DNA of 64,000 nucleotides, from positions 62,001 through 126,000 of the forward strand of contig JAJZMC010000010.1 in NCBI GenBank assembly GCA_021803105.1. Reading direction: 5' to 3'. Both the position numbers and the translations under genes were made by a program. Positions within the stretch are counted from its first letter, which is position 1. Each line of letters starts with the position of its first letter. Of the stretch, positions 8,166 to 16,159 are shown piece by piece. Origin of the DNA: a bacterium. Lineage in GTDB: Bacteria; Patescibacteriota; Saccharimonadia; Saccharimonadales; UBA4665. Under the pieces are notes generated by a model. That model searched no databases. It was not told the DNA's origin and saw nothing but the letters and a program-made list of their open reading frames with translations.

Positions 8166-8415
8166 AAATATTTATTCTTCATAATTTTACATCATAAAAA
8201 TTTTTTACAAAGATACCGTGAACTAACTTAATAATTCACATTTATATTAATAGGGTAATAAAGAACGATACTTTACGGAATTGAAACACCTTAGAAGCTG
8301 AATTAATCTATCTATACAATGAACTTAGCGACTTTTGATTTATATATACTAATAGGAGTGCAGAATATTGTTCATAGAAGAATGTTGAATAACCTATAAG
8401 TTAGCCCTTATTTCG
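8166..8415. other. Gene-free spacer between mazEF and fic
   Basis: About 250 AT-rich bases between the divergent mazE and fic promoters. I see no open reading frame of useful length, no RNA gene, no terminal inverted repeats and no integrase or transposase remnant. A few GATAC-like words recall the fic operator but are not regularly arranged. Confidence 0.4.
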
Positions 8416-8480
8416 GATACGTATCAAATCTTGACATTAATCGTATCACCATGATACGCTTTAAGCATATGAATGATACG
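8416..8480 (+). promoter_or_regulatory. Repeated CGTATCA/TGATACG operator around the fic promoter
   Basis: Three related sites occur within 65 bases: the palindrome GATACGTATC (8416-8425), the interrupted palindrome CGTATCA-CCA-TGATACG (8442-8458), and a half site TGATACG (8474-8480). A TTGACA -35 (8431-8436) lies between the first two. A weak -10 (GATACG, 8453-8458) would overlap the second site and the first ATG (8451). The arrangement suggests that the N-terminal HTH of the Fic protein represses its own promoter, and that translation may start at the second ATG (8469). Confidence 0.65.
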
Positions 8481-9521
8481 AATAAACTCCCAGCAATTAT
8501 TAACGTATTTGCAAAGAATCAATCTCTTAGCTCCTCTGAGGTTGCTAATCTAGCCCTAATAAAACAATCTCTAGTAACAGTCAAAAGACAACTCGCAATT
8601 CTAACTAAATCAGGCTATCTTAAACAATCTGGTGCTGGACGTTCAATAAAATACACACTCACCAAGAAAGGATGGTTACTTAGACCTATTGACATAAGAG
8701 AGTACTTTAAGTTAAGCCCCGATCAACGCTTAAAAAACCACAATTTCCAATTTGACGTTTTTGAAGAACCTTATATCTCACTGTTTACCGATAGCGAAAT
8801 TGAAACAATGGAAATTGCAACACAAAAATACAGAAGTAACGCTGAAAATGCGACCATTGAAACTCATAAAAAAGAAATTATGCGATTTATAATTGAATTT
8901 TCTTGGAAAACTTCTCAAATTGAAGGCAACACTTACGACTTAATCTCTACCGAGCGACTGCTTCTTTATGGTGAGAAATCATCTAAAAACACCGAGTTTG
9001 AAACCCAAATGATATTAAATCAAAAGGAAGCCTTAGAATTTATACTCGATAATATTGAGGTTTGGAATAGTCCAAAAATAAGTTCTCTTGAAATACTTCA
9101 TTCCTTGGTTGCGCAGAAACTTGGTATATCGAAAAACTTAAGAAAAACAATCGTTGGTATAACTGGAACGAATTACCGTCCACTAGAAAATGAATTTCAG
9201 ATAAAAGATGCTTTAGGGTTATTGTTCAATTATATTTCAAAGTCCAACAATATATATGAGAAAGCATTATTGGCTGTATTAGGGGTGAGTTATATCCAGC
9301 CCTTCGTTGACGGTAATAAGCGCACGAGTCGTTTACTTAGTAATGCAATATTAATTTCAGATAATTTTGCACCTCTTTCATACCGTAGCGTAGATGATAG
9401 GGAATATAAGGAAGCTTGTCTTGTGTTTTATGAACAAAATGATATTGTACCGTTCAAGAAGTTATTTATTTCCCAGTATATATTCTCTGCCAATAACTAC
9501 AACATCGCAAAAATAAAGTAA
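8451..9521 (+). CDS. Fic-family protein with N-terminal winged HTH and degenerate catalytic motif
   Basis: A 356-residue protein with a winged helix-turn-helix at about residues 12-75 and a Fic domain from about 140. The class II inhibitory motif [ST]xxxE[GN] is present (TSQIEG, 154-159). The active-site loop reads QPFVDGNKRTSR, so the invariant catalytic histidine of HxFx[DE]GN[GK]R is glutamine (codon CAG at 9297). The anion-binding glycine, asparagine and arginine remain. AMP transfer is therefore unlikely, and the protein may be mainly a DNA-binding regulator or a nucleotide sensor. The ATG at 8451 lies inside the operator; 8469 is an alternative start. Base composition looks less AT-biased than the surrounding genes, hinting at transfer. 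Confidence 0.85.
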   Translation: MIRFKHMNDTNKLPAIINVFAKNQSLSSSEVANLALIKQSLVTVKRQLAILTKSGYLKQSGAGRSIKYTLTKKGWLLRPIDIREYFKLSPDQRLKNHNFQFDVFEEPYISLFTDSEIETMEIATQKYRSNAENATIETHKKEIMRFIIEFSWKTSQIEGNTYDLISTERLLLYGEKSSKNTEFETQMILNQKEALEFILDNIEVWNSPKISSLEILHSLVAQKLGISKNLRKTIVGITGTNYRPLENEFQIKDALGLLFNYISKSNNIYEKALLAVLGVSYIQPFVDGNKRTSRLLSNAILISDNFAPLSYRSVDDREYKEACLVFYEQNDIVPFKKLFISQYIFSANNYNIAKIK

Positions 9522-9670
9522 TAAATATATTACATAATCGTTTATTTATTCGTCAATAGTGACCCTAGTAATGTCGAAATAGAATCTTATCTGTAAAGAG
9601 ATACTTAGATGGAACAAGTTATTAAGAGTAACAATTACGTTCTTTCAAACTTTAACCTACTTGAAAAGTG

Positions 9671-10414
9671 TTACTGACTCTGCAATATAGCTACCATCGG
9701 GCCCGTACAACTATATGCATTCTTCTGGCTAAGTAAATCGTTCATCACTGCCGAGACTGAGTTGTTCAAGCTTTGATTATTATCAAAATTACAAGTCATT
9801 GGTTGATTTACCCACGCTGGATTAGGATTAGAGGTGTATTCAAACAACATACTGCAACCATTGCCTTTTTTGCCGTATATTTGATACTTAACGTTGCTTA
9901 TAGGTGAGGTAGCGGTTAGTGTGGCAGGCACACATTTTTGAAAGTAAGGGGTAAAACAGCTTACCGAGCCACAATCGACAGTCGTAGTAACTGGAGAGGT
10001 TATAGAGCCTCTAACACTAGTCAAGCCCCTTTTGTTATTAAACTTACCAGTATAGACTTTTGCGTTTGCAACAGTCTTATGCTGACTTAAATGATAAGCA
10101 TAAACACCACCAACTATCAAAATTAAAATTAAAACCACTAAACCGATGAACACTGGAAATCTAGATTTTCTAGGTTTGTCAGTAACCGACTGCTGTATAG
10201 TAATTACTGGTTGTGACTGTTCACTTACTACAGGAACCGGACTCGTAGAAGTTTGGGTAAGATCAATGGGATTTTTTTGAGAAACAATTGGAGCATTAAA
10301 GGCAAGCTGTGCAGGCTGATTTACTCTACCTAAGTCAGGAGTTACTACGTGACCAGGTGGATAAATTGATGATGGAAGCTGTGATTCGTTTGGCTCTTGA
10401 TTTTCATTATTCAT
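9671..10414 (-). CDS. Single-pass membrane protein with extracytoplasmic cysteine-containing domain, function unknown
   Basis: I do not recognise a family. The protein is about 247 residues: a proline- and glutamine-rich cytoplasmic N-terminus of about 85 residues, one transmembrane helix (FIGLVVLILILIVGGVYAY), then about 140 extracytoplasmic residues with several cysteines, including CGSVSC and later single cysteines that could form disulfides. The start at 10414 is preferred over the upstream in-frame codon because a TATACT -10 (10422-10427) ends 7 bases before it. It lies between the Fic gene and tRNA-Glu. This architecture is common among uncharacterised surface proteins of small host-associated bacteria. 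Confidence 0.72.
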   Translation of the reverse strand: MNNENQEPNESQLPSSIYPPGHVVTPDLGRVNQPAQLAFNAPIVSQKNPIDLTQTSTSPVPVVSEQSQPVITIQQSVTDKPRKSRFPVFIGLVVLILILIVGGVYAYHLSQHKTVANAKVYTGKFNNKRGLTSVRGSITSPVTTTVDCGSVSCFTPYFQKCVPATLTATSPISNVKYQIYGKKGNGCSMLFEYTSNPNPAWVNQPMTCNFDNNQSLNNSVSAVMNDLLSQKNAYSCTGPMVAILQSQ

Positions 10415-10421
10415 ACCAACA

Positions 10422-10427
10422 AGTATA
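10422..10427 (-). promoter_or_regulatory. -10 element of the 10414 gene
   Basis: TATACT on the minus strand ends 7 bases before the ATG at 10414, so the transcript is predicted to be leaderless. A good -35 is not evident. Confidence 0.5.
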
Positions 10428-10462
10428 CACAACAATAATGAAACAATAATATTACTTATGCT

Positions 10463-10539
10463 TGGTGACCCCTGCGGGATTCGAACCCGCGATCTTTAGG
10501 ATGAGAACCTAATATCCTAAACCACTAGACGAAGGGGCC
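10463..10539 (-). tRNA. tRNA-Glu (anticodon CTC)
   Basis: A 77-nt cloverleaf on the minus strand. The acceptor GGCCCCT pairs with AGGGGTC (one G-U). The D arm is GTCT/AGGA, as in other glutamate tRNAs. The anticodon stem TTAGG/CCTAA encloses loop TTCTCAT with anticodon CTC. The T arm is GCGGG-TTCGAAT-CCCGC. The discriminator A is followed by an encoded CCA. CTC reads GAG, the rarer glutamate codon in this AT-rich genome. A TATAAC -10 lies about 19 bases upstream. The toxin/Fic patch abuts its 3' side, a common position for acquired DNA, but no duplicated tRNA end was seen. Confidence 0.95.
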
Positions 10540-10649
10540 AATACCTTAATTACTAAAAGTTATACTAACAAAATTCTATTACTTTTACTACCTGCTATTA
10601 CACGCTATATACAACACTATATAGGATATAATAAAACCACTCGATTATG

Positions 10650-10678
10650 TTGCTAAATTAACCAACTTTAAGGATAAT
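10650..10678 (+). promoter_or_regulatory. Promoter of the histidine kinase gene
   Basis: TTGCTA (10650-10655), 17 bases, GATAAT (10673-10678). Transcription would begin near 10685, giving a leader of about 30 bases before the ATG at 10716, with no obvious Shine-Dalgarno sequence. Confidence 0.45.
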
Positions 10679-10715
10679 GTACTTATGCTTTAATTTCTAG
10701 CGTAGCCCTGTATCT

Positions 10716-11942
10716 ATGTTTAATTTTTTTTCAAAACCAAATAACAATATTTCACCATCAAATTTAAATTTAACTGACAATCAAAAAAAATTTGAAGTGA
10801 TTATTAACACCATTGAAGATGGTGTTGTATTAATTGATAATAAAGAAACCATCCAATTATTTAATCCAAGCGCAGAAAAAATTACCGGCTGGAAAGCGAC
10901 TGATGCTACTGGAATTAATATATTTTCCGTTATCAAATTGATAGATAACAAAAATCAACCCTATAATGATTCCATAAATCCCATCAAAAAAGTTTTTTTA
11001 ACCGGACAAACCTTACGAGATAATAATGCAAATTTAATAACCACATCTAATAATACAATTCCTATCACAATAAGTGTTTCTCCAATTCTAGACGCTAATA
11101 ATCAAGTATCAGCTGCTGTAGTCGGATTTAGAAATGTTTCTACCGAAAGAGCCGAAGAACAAAGACGAGCTGATTTTATATCAACAGCATCTCATGAAAT
11201 GAGGACACCGGTAGCAGCAATTGAAGGTTATATTTCACTTGCTTTAAATGACAAAGTAGCCACTATTGACAATCGAGCAAGAGGCTATTTAGAAAAAGCT
11301 CACTCATCAACCCAACATTTAGGCAAACTATTTCAGGATTTATTAACAAGTGCGAAAGCCGAAGATGGAAGACTAATAAGTCATCCGGTAATTATAGAAA
11401 TGGGAAGTTTTATTGAACAATTAACTGATGATTTAAGATTTGTTGCTGATAAAAAAAATTTACTTACCAACTTTACAGTAGGGTCAACTAAAAATATAGA
11501 TGCTTCAAATGGTAACTTAACAGCAGAACACCAAGTAAAACCACTCTATTATATACTTGCTGATCCAGATAGAATTAGTGAAGTAATTACCAATCTCTTT
11601 GATAATGCCGTTAAATACACAGCTCAAGGTAAAATAACATTAGGTATCACTGGAAATAATGAAATCGTTCAATTTTATATCAAAGACACTGGTTCCGGTA
11701 TACCTGTTGAAGATATACCTCATTTATTCCAAAAATTTTATCGAGTAGATAATTCATCTACTAGAACAATTGGTGGAACCGGTTTAGGTTTATTTATATC
11801 AAAAAAAATTGTTGAGCTTTATCAGGGGAGGATTTGGGTTGAAAGTGAATTAAACAAAGGTACTACTTTTTTTATAAATTTCCCAAGAATTTCAAGCGAA
11901 AAAGCTGCAAATATCAAAAATAACCTAATTATTCCTCAATAA
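10716..11942 (+). CDS. Soluble PAS-domain sensor histidine kinase
   Basis: A 408-residue protein without transmembrane helices, so it is cytosolic. A PAS domain covers about residues 22-145. A HisKA domain follows with the phospho-accepting histidine in ASHEMRTP (H160). The HATPase domain has N box NLFDNAVKYT, G1 DTGSGIP and G2 GTGLGLF, all intact. It should autophosphorylate and pass phosphate to a receiver protein; the response regulator gene 58 bases downstream is the obvious partner. The PAS ligand or signal is unknown. Confidence 0.92.
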   Translation: MFNFFSKPNNNISPSNLNLTDNQKKFEVIINTIEDGVVLIDNKETIQLFNPSAEKITGWKATDATGINIFSVIKLIDNKNQPYNDSINPIKKVFLTGQTLRDNNANLITTSNNTIPITISVSPILDANNQVSAAVVGFRNVSTERAEEQRRADFISTASHEMRTPVAAIEGYISLALNDKVATIDNRARGYLEKAHSSTQHLGKLFQDLLTSAKAEDGRLISHPVIIEMGSFIEQLTDDLRFVADKKNLLTNFTVGSTKNIDASNGNLTAEHQVKPLYYILADPDRISEVITNLFDNAVKYTAQGKITLGITGNNEIVQFYIKDTGSGIPVEDIPHLFQKFYRVDNSSTRTIGGTGLGLFISKKIVELYQGRIWVESELNKGTTFFINFPRISSEKAANIKNNLIIPQ

Positions 11943-12000
11943 TACTTATGTTATGATACAATTGAAAAAGGATAAGCATTTAAATAAAATGAGGTCATAA

Positions 12001-12978
12001 ATGTCTAAAATTTTACTCGTAGAAGACGATAATAACTTAAGAGAAATATACGAAGCTCGTCTTCAAGCAGAAGGGTTTAATATAATATCTGCTCACGACG
12101 GCGAAGAAGCATTAGTTATAGCTAAAAACGAACAACCGGATCTTATAATATCAGATGTTATGATGCCAAAAATTAGTGGCTTTGAGATGTTAGACATTAT
12201 TAGAAACACACCAACACTCAATAATGTTAAGGTTATCATGCTGACTGCATTAGGTCAAAATGATGATCAGGATAGAGCCGGAAAACTGGGAGCTAATAAA
12301 TATTTAATTAAATCACAAGTAACTCTAGAAGATATCGTAAACGCCGCACATGAATTATTAGACAATCCAAGCAATAATAATCAAACTCAATTATCAACGA
12401 CTGCACCACTTCAACCAAACCAAAACACTATTATAGAGCCAACTACTAGTGATCAACCTGATCCAATAAGTACTCCCAAAGAGGAAGAAACAACAGCAAT
12501 AAACCCAACTATTAACACTGATAGTACTATTTCTTATCCAAATACTGATACTGCACCTGAACAAGCATCAATCCCAGATCCTAGCCAATCAACTATTGAT
12601 CCGACAACAAGTACTAATGACACTCAACAACCAGACTCAGAAACTTCCAACCCTGATCAAAATAACCAACAATTAATTGACCAAGCTGTTAATACATTAA
12701 ACAATCAAACACCTAATGATAATCAATCAACTACCAGTGTTAATTTACCTCATATGCAAAATACAGCTGATGAATTCAATAATATTCAAAATCAAATTAA
12801 TGATTTTGTCTCTCAACCAAACCAAAACACTATTATAGAGCCAACTACTAGTGATCAACCTGATCCAATAAGTACTCCCAAAGAGGAAGAAACAACAGCA
12901 ATAAACCCAACAGACATTAAATCACCAGCAACACAAGACAGTTTTGACGTTACAGATTTACATAATATTTCTCTATAA
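12001..12978 (+). CDS. Response regulator: receiver domain with long low-complexity tail
   Basis: Residues 1-120 form a canonical receiver domain with acidic pocket VEDD, phosphoacceptor D52 in ISDVMMPKISG, a conserved threonine in MLTA and lysine near 104. Instead of an output domain there are about 200 residues rich in Thr, Asn, Gln, Pro and Asp, predicted to be disordered. This tail contains two copies of a 33-residue segment encoded by a perfect 99-bp DNA repeat. GAGGT upstream of the ATG is a plausible ribosome site. It probably works with the kinase encoded just upstream. With no DNA-binding domain, the output is likely protein-protein interaction. Confidence 0.88.
   Translation: MSKILLVEDDNNLREIYEARLQAEGFNIISAHDGEEALVIAKNEQPDLIISDVMMPKISGFEMLDIIRNTPTLNNVKVIMLTALGQNDDQDRAGKLGANKYLIKSQVTLEDIVNAAHELLDNPSNNNQTQLSTTAPLQPNQNTIIEPTTSDQPDPISTPKEEETTAINPTINTDSTISYPNTDTAPEQASIPDPSQSTIDPTTSTNDTQQPDSETSNPDQNNQQLIDQAVNTLNNQTPNDNQSTTSVNLPHMQNTADEFNNIQNQINDFVSQPNQNTIIEPTTSDQPDPISTPKEEETTAINPTDIKSPATQDSFDVTDLHNISL
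12411..12509 (+). repeat. 99-bp perfect direct repeat, copy 1
   Basis: Bases 12411-12509 are identical to 12813-12911. The offset is 402 bases (134 codons), so both copies are in frame within the response regulator tail and encode QPNQNTIIEPTT and following residues. Identity at silent positions points to recent duplication or gene conversion. Confidence 0.93.
12813..12911 (+). repeat. 99-bp perfect direct repeat, copy 2
   Basis: Second copy of the repeat at 12411-12509, in the same reading frame of the response regulator tail. Confidence 0.93.
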
Positions 12979-12999
12979 ACAAATAACTTACTATTGAGT

Positions 13000-13005
13000 T
13001 ATAAT
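13000..13005 (+). promoter_or_regulatory. -10 element of the pseudouridine synthase gene
   Basis: TATAAT ends 9 bases before the ATG at 13015, so the predicted leader is only 2-3 nt. This also argues against the upstream TTG at 12994 as the start, since it lies within the promoter. Confidence 0.6.
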
Positions 13006-13014
13006 ACCTGTCAA

Positions 13015-13680
13015 ATGAGACTTAATAGATATATTGCTCAATCTACTGGATTATCACGACGTAAAGCCGATGAACTACTTTCACAAAATAGAATAAAAAT
13101 TAATAACATTGTAGCCACGATAGGTGACATAGCTAATGAAAACGACATAATAACTTTAGATGACAAAATATTAAGTTTACCTAAAAAACAGACTGTTTTA
13201 ATGTTAAATAAACCGATAGGTTACACTGTAAGTCGCAATGGTCAAGGTAGTAAAACAATTTATAATTTATTACCTAAAAAATATCATGATCTTAAACCAA
13301 TTGGTCGATTAGATAAAAACTCATCTGGCTTATTACTACTCACCAATAACGGAAACCTAGCTTTTGAATTAACCCATCCTAAATATCAAAAAATTAAAAC
13401 TTATCAAATCCTACTAAACAAAAATTTAACACCATTACATCATCAAATAATAAATAATTACGGTGTTAATTTAGAAGATGGTCTTTCAAAGTTAACTTTA
13501 ATAAAAACAAAAGATAATAATAAAGAATGGACTGTTAAAATGTCGGAGGGACGGAATAAACAAATCAGAAGAACATTTAGTAGTTTAGGCTATAAAATTA
13601 TTACATTACATCGAACTACTTTTGGTCAATATAATTTAAATAATCTACCGATTGGACAATTTGAGATAATTAAACAATAA
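13015..13680 (+). CDS. RsuA/RluB-family rRNA pseudouridine synthase
   Basis: About 221 residues from the ATG at 13015 (MRLNRYIAQ). An N-terminal S4 RNA-binding domain (GLSRRKADELL) is followed by the synthase domain with the catalytic motif GRLDKNSSGLLLLTN, whose aspartate is the nucleophile, and the C-terminal EGRNKQIRR motif. It isomerises a uridine in 16S or 23S rRNA; the family does not tell reliably which site. The 13015 start is preferred because the TATAAT -10 overlaps the earlier in-frame codon. It is downstream of the response regulator and close to der. Confidence 0.9.
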   Translation: MRLNRYIAQSTGLSRRKADELLSQNRIKINNIVATIGDIANENDIITLDDKILSLPKKQTVLMLNKPIGYTVSRNGQGSKTIYNLLPKKYHDLKPIGRLDKNSSGLLLLTNNGNLAFELTHPKYQKIKTYQILLNKNLTPLHHQIINNYGVNLEDGLSKLTLIKTKDNNKEWTVKMSEGRNKQIRRTFSSLGYKIITLHRTTFGQYNLNNLPIGQFEIIKQ

Positions 13681-13735
13681 ACCATGCTCTAATATTAATA
13701 TTAATTGAATAAGCAACAAAAAAGATAACAGATGC

Positions 13736-13741
13736 TATACT
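13736..13741 (+). promoter_or_regulatory. -10 element of der
   Basis: TATACT ends 6 bases before the der ATG at 13748, placing the predicted transcription start on the start codon. Confidence 0.6.
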
Positions 13742-13747
13742 TTAATA

Positions 13748-15133
13748 ATGACTAAAAAACTACCAATTATTGCAATTATAGGTCGAGCTAATGTTGGTAA
13801 ATCTAGTTTATTCAATAAAATCTTACAAAGAAGACAAGCAATTATAGCAAAAGAGGCTGGTACTACAAGAGATAGTTTAATTGAAAAAGCAACTTTTAAT
13901 AATAGTTATTTTTGGTTAGTAGACACAGCTGGGATGAAAAATCCAATTGATGATTTTGAACTAACCATTCAAGAACAGATTACTGAAGCAATTAATAATG
14001 CAGACGTAATTTGGGTTATGGTAGAAGCAAACATACCAATCATCGATGAAGATAGAAAAATAGCAAAGTTAGCACTAAAAAGCAAAAAGCCCGTTTTTTT
14101 AATTATTAATAAAGTTGACCAGGCTATTAACCAAAGATTAGACCATTTTGCTAAGCTTGGTATTAAACCAATTTTTCCTATATCGGTTTTCCAGAATAAA
14201 GGTATTGAAAAATTATTAGTAACAACCCTAACTTTAATTCCTAATGTTCAAGATATTATTTCCGATAATAATTTAAAACTAGCTATCATTGGTCGACCAA
14301 ACGTAGGTAAATCTAGTTTATTTAATACTCTAGCAAAAAAACAACAAGCGCTTGTAGCCGATAGAGCAGGCACTACAAGAGACATTAATCGAACTGAAGT
14401 TAAATATAACGGTCAAATAATTGAACTACTAGACACAGCTGGTATTAGGCGTAACGGTAAAATTGAAGTCGGAGTAGAAAAATTTAGCGTTTTAAGAACA
14501 ATCAACGCTATTGAACAATCTGATATATGTCTACTAGTTTTAGATGTTAATGAATTACATGTTCAATTAGATCAAAAATTGGCCGGGATGATTAAGAACG
14601 CCTCAAAAGGATTAATTATTATAATTACAAAATGGGATATAGTTGAAGATAAAACAGCCTTCAAACGAGACGAAATCGCTGCTAAACTTAAATACGATTT
14701 CGCGTTTATACCATGGGCTCCTATTATATTTGTTTCATCAATTACCGGGCAAAATGTTGCAAAAATATTCGAATTAGTACAAACAATTAATCAAAATCGC
14801 CAGCTTAAAATTCCTACCACCGAACTAAATAGGTGGCTAAAAAAGGTCATTGATCAACACCCACCAGCTGGACTAAAAAACCGTTCTCCAAAACTTAATT
14901 ATATGGTACAAGAAATCGATAATTCAGTTCCAGCCTTTAAAATATTTGGTAGTCAAACTAATTTTATCCACTGGAGTTATAAACGATATCTAGAACATCA
15001 ACTAAGAGAAACATTTGATTATTCAGGAACAGCTATAGAAATATGGTTTATTGAAAAACATATACCACATAAACATGGCATCTCACCTACTAAACAGTTT
15101 AAAGATAAATCAGTAAGTAACATTAGTAATTAA
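13748..15133 (+). CDS. der: Der (EngA) ribosome-assembly GTPase
   Basis: A 461-residue tandem GTPase. The first G domain has P-loop GRANVGKS and DTAG; the second has GRPNVGKS at about residue 180, DTAG and a TKWD-type G4. A KH-like C-terminal domain of about 110 residues follows (FKIFGSQTNFIHWSYKRYLE). Der is an essential 50S assembly factor. No Shine-Dalgarno sequence precedes the ATG, and the -10 is 6 bases upstream, so the message is predicted to be leaderless. Length and motifs match the family fully. Confidence 0.97.
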   Translation: MTKKLPIIAIIGRANVGKSSLFNKILQRRQAIIAKEAGTTRDSLIEKATFNNSYFWLVDTAGMKNPIDDFELTIQEQITEAINNADVIWVMVEANIPIIDEDRKIAKLALKSKKPVFLIINKVDQAINQRLDHFAKLGIKPIFPISVFQNKGIEKLLVTTLTLIPNVQDIISDNNLKLAIIGRPNVGKSSLFNTLAKKQQALVADRAGTTRDINRTEVKYNGQIIELLDTAGIRRNGKIEVGVEKFSVLRTINAIEQSDICLLVLDVNELHVQLDQKLAGMIKNASKGLIIIITKWDIVEDKTAFKRDEIAAKLKYDFAFIPWAPIIFVSSITGQNVAKIFELVQTINQNRQLKIPTTELNRWLKKVIDQHPPAGLKNRSPKLNYMVQEIDNSVPAFKIFGSQTNFIHWSYKRYLEHQLRETFDYSGTAIEIWFIEKHIPHKHGISPTKQFKDKSVSNISN

Positions 15134-15140
15134 GAAATAC

Positions 15141-15146
15141 TATAAT
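15141..15146 (+). promoter_or_regulatory. -10 element of pth
   Basis: TATAAT ends 6 bases before the pth ATG at 15153, predicting a leaderless transcript. It sits directly after the der stop codon. Confidence 0.6.
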
Positions 15147-15152
15147 AAAATT

Positions 15153-15797
15153 ATGGCATGGCTTCAAAAAAAAATAGAAACTAGTAAGGTAACAAACTAC
15201 TATAGTCTTAATTTAACATATAAATTATTACTTATTGGCTTAGGTAATCCTGGAAAAAAATTTGACTATACACTACACAACATAGGTTTCCATGTTTTAG
15301 ATGAATTTATTAATAATTCAGATAATTTTAGCTCCTGGAAGTTAAATAATAATTTTAAATCATATGTTTCAGAAGGAATCATTGGTGAAAAAAAAATTAT
15401 AGCCGCTAAACCCCAAACCTTTATGAACAACAGCGGTTTTAGTGTTAAACAAATAATCGATTTTTATAAAATTACTCCCAAACAAATAGTCGTAATTTAC
15501 GATGACATAGATTTAGAATTTGGTTTAATAAGAACACAATTTGGAGGATCCAGTGCCGGGCATAATGGTATTAATTCAATTATTGATCAAGTAGGTGAAG
15601 ATTTTAACAGAATCAGAATCGGAACTAGTACAAAAACTATTAATAAACCAGCTAAAGAATTAGTTTTAAAAAAATTTTCTAAAAATCAACAAAAAAATTT
15701 TCCAATTTTATTTAAAGAAATAAACGCTCTCATCAACGAATTTATATTTAGTTCACAGCCTACCATATCACCCGAAACAAGAAAATTTATAAACTAA
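15153..15797 (+). CDS. pth: Peptidyl-tRNA hydrolase
   Basis: A 214-residue protein with the Pth signature IGLGNPGKKFDYTLHNIGF; the catalytic histidine lies in the HNIGF element. The later motif KPQTFMNNSG and the loop VIYDDIDLEFG...GGSSAGHNG are also present. It releases tRNA from prematurely dropped peptidyl-tRNA. About 25 residues precede the usual start of the domain, slightly longer than typical, but the TATAAT promoter 6 bases upstream supports this ATG. The stop codon lies in the left arm of a strong terminator. Confidence 0.95.
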   Translation: MAWLQKKIETSKVTNYYSLNLTYKLLLIGLGNPGKKFDYTLHNIGFHVLDEFINNSDNFSSWKLNNNFKSYVSEGIIGEKKIIAAKPQTFMNNSGFSVKQIIDFYKITPKQIVVIYDDIDLEFGLIRTQFGGSSAGHNGINSIIDQVGEDFNRIRIGTSTKTINKPAKELVLKKFSKNQQKNFPILFKEINALINEFIFSSQPTISPETRKFIN

Positions 15798-15838
15798 AAG
15801 AGTCTCCGGAGGGGGTGGGCACCGCCGGAGACTCTTTT
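15796..15838. terminator. Strong bidirectional terminator after pth
   Basis: A perfect 14-bp stem (15796-15809 with 15825-15838), GC-rich at the loop end, with a 15-nt loop. It ends in CTCTTTT when read in either direction, so it can stop both pth (plus) and the candidate minus-strand RNA coming from 16153. Confidence 0.88.
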
Positions 15839-16153
15839 AAGAGATAATTTAAAAAAATTATCTCTAATTTTAACCCTTCAACCCACCCCGATGAAACATC
15901 GATGTCAAATTTATAAATAAAGACTCGTGTCGGTTTAAAACCGTCATTTAGACTCATCTTGAACGGGGAACTTAAAAAACAAGTTTTTTGTCGTTAAAGG
16001 GGTTAGTATGTTTTAGAACGTTTTAAGATAAATCTTAACGTCATAATAAGTGGAGGGTAACAACTTTTTAGACGCCGTTCTAAAACAATCTAACGAATGT
16101 TAGATAGGGGTATAATGTGCAAGAATCCTTATTGTTTTATTAAGGACTCATAG
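15800..16153 (-). ncRNA. Candidate structured non-coding RNA of about 355 nt
   Basis: There is no convincing reading frame, but the interval is bounded by a near-consensus minus-strand promoter (16160-16188) and a strong terminator (15796-15838). The predicted transcript contains many helices: GTTTTAGAACG (plus-strand 16009-16019) pairs perfectly with CGTTCTAAAAC (16076-16086), and ATCTAAC-GAAT-GTTAGAT, CGATG-TTT-CATCG, CGGTTT/AAACCG and an 11-bp stem at 15840-15865 add to this. I find no tmRNA T-arm or resume frame, no RNase P ACAGAA or GAGGAAAG elements, and no SRP Alu or GGAA loop. The class is unknown. Confidence 0.6.
15840..15865 (-). other. AT-rich hairpin inside the candidate RNA
   Basis: AGAGATAATTT (15840-15850) pairs with AAATTATCTCT (15855-15865) around a four-base loop. 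It directly precedes the terminator on the minus strand and probably forms the penultimate helix of the candidate RNA. Confidence 0.6.
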
Positions 16154-16159
16154 TTTGCC

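Noticed and set aside
15787-15957. 56-codon minus-strand reading frame through the candidate RNA
   Set aside because: It runs straight through both arms of the terminator, has no ribosome site, and its composition follows the RNA helices.
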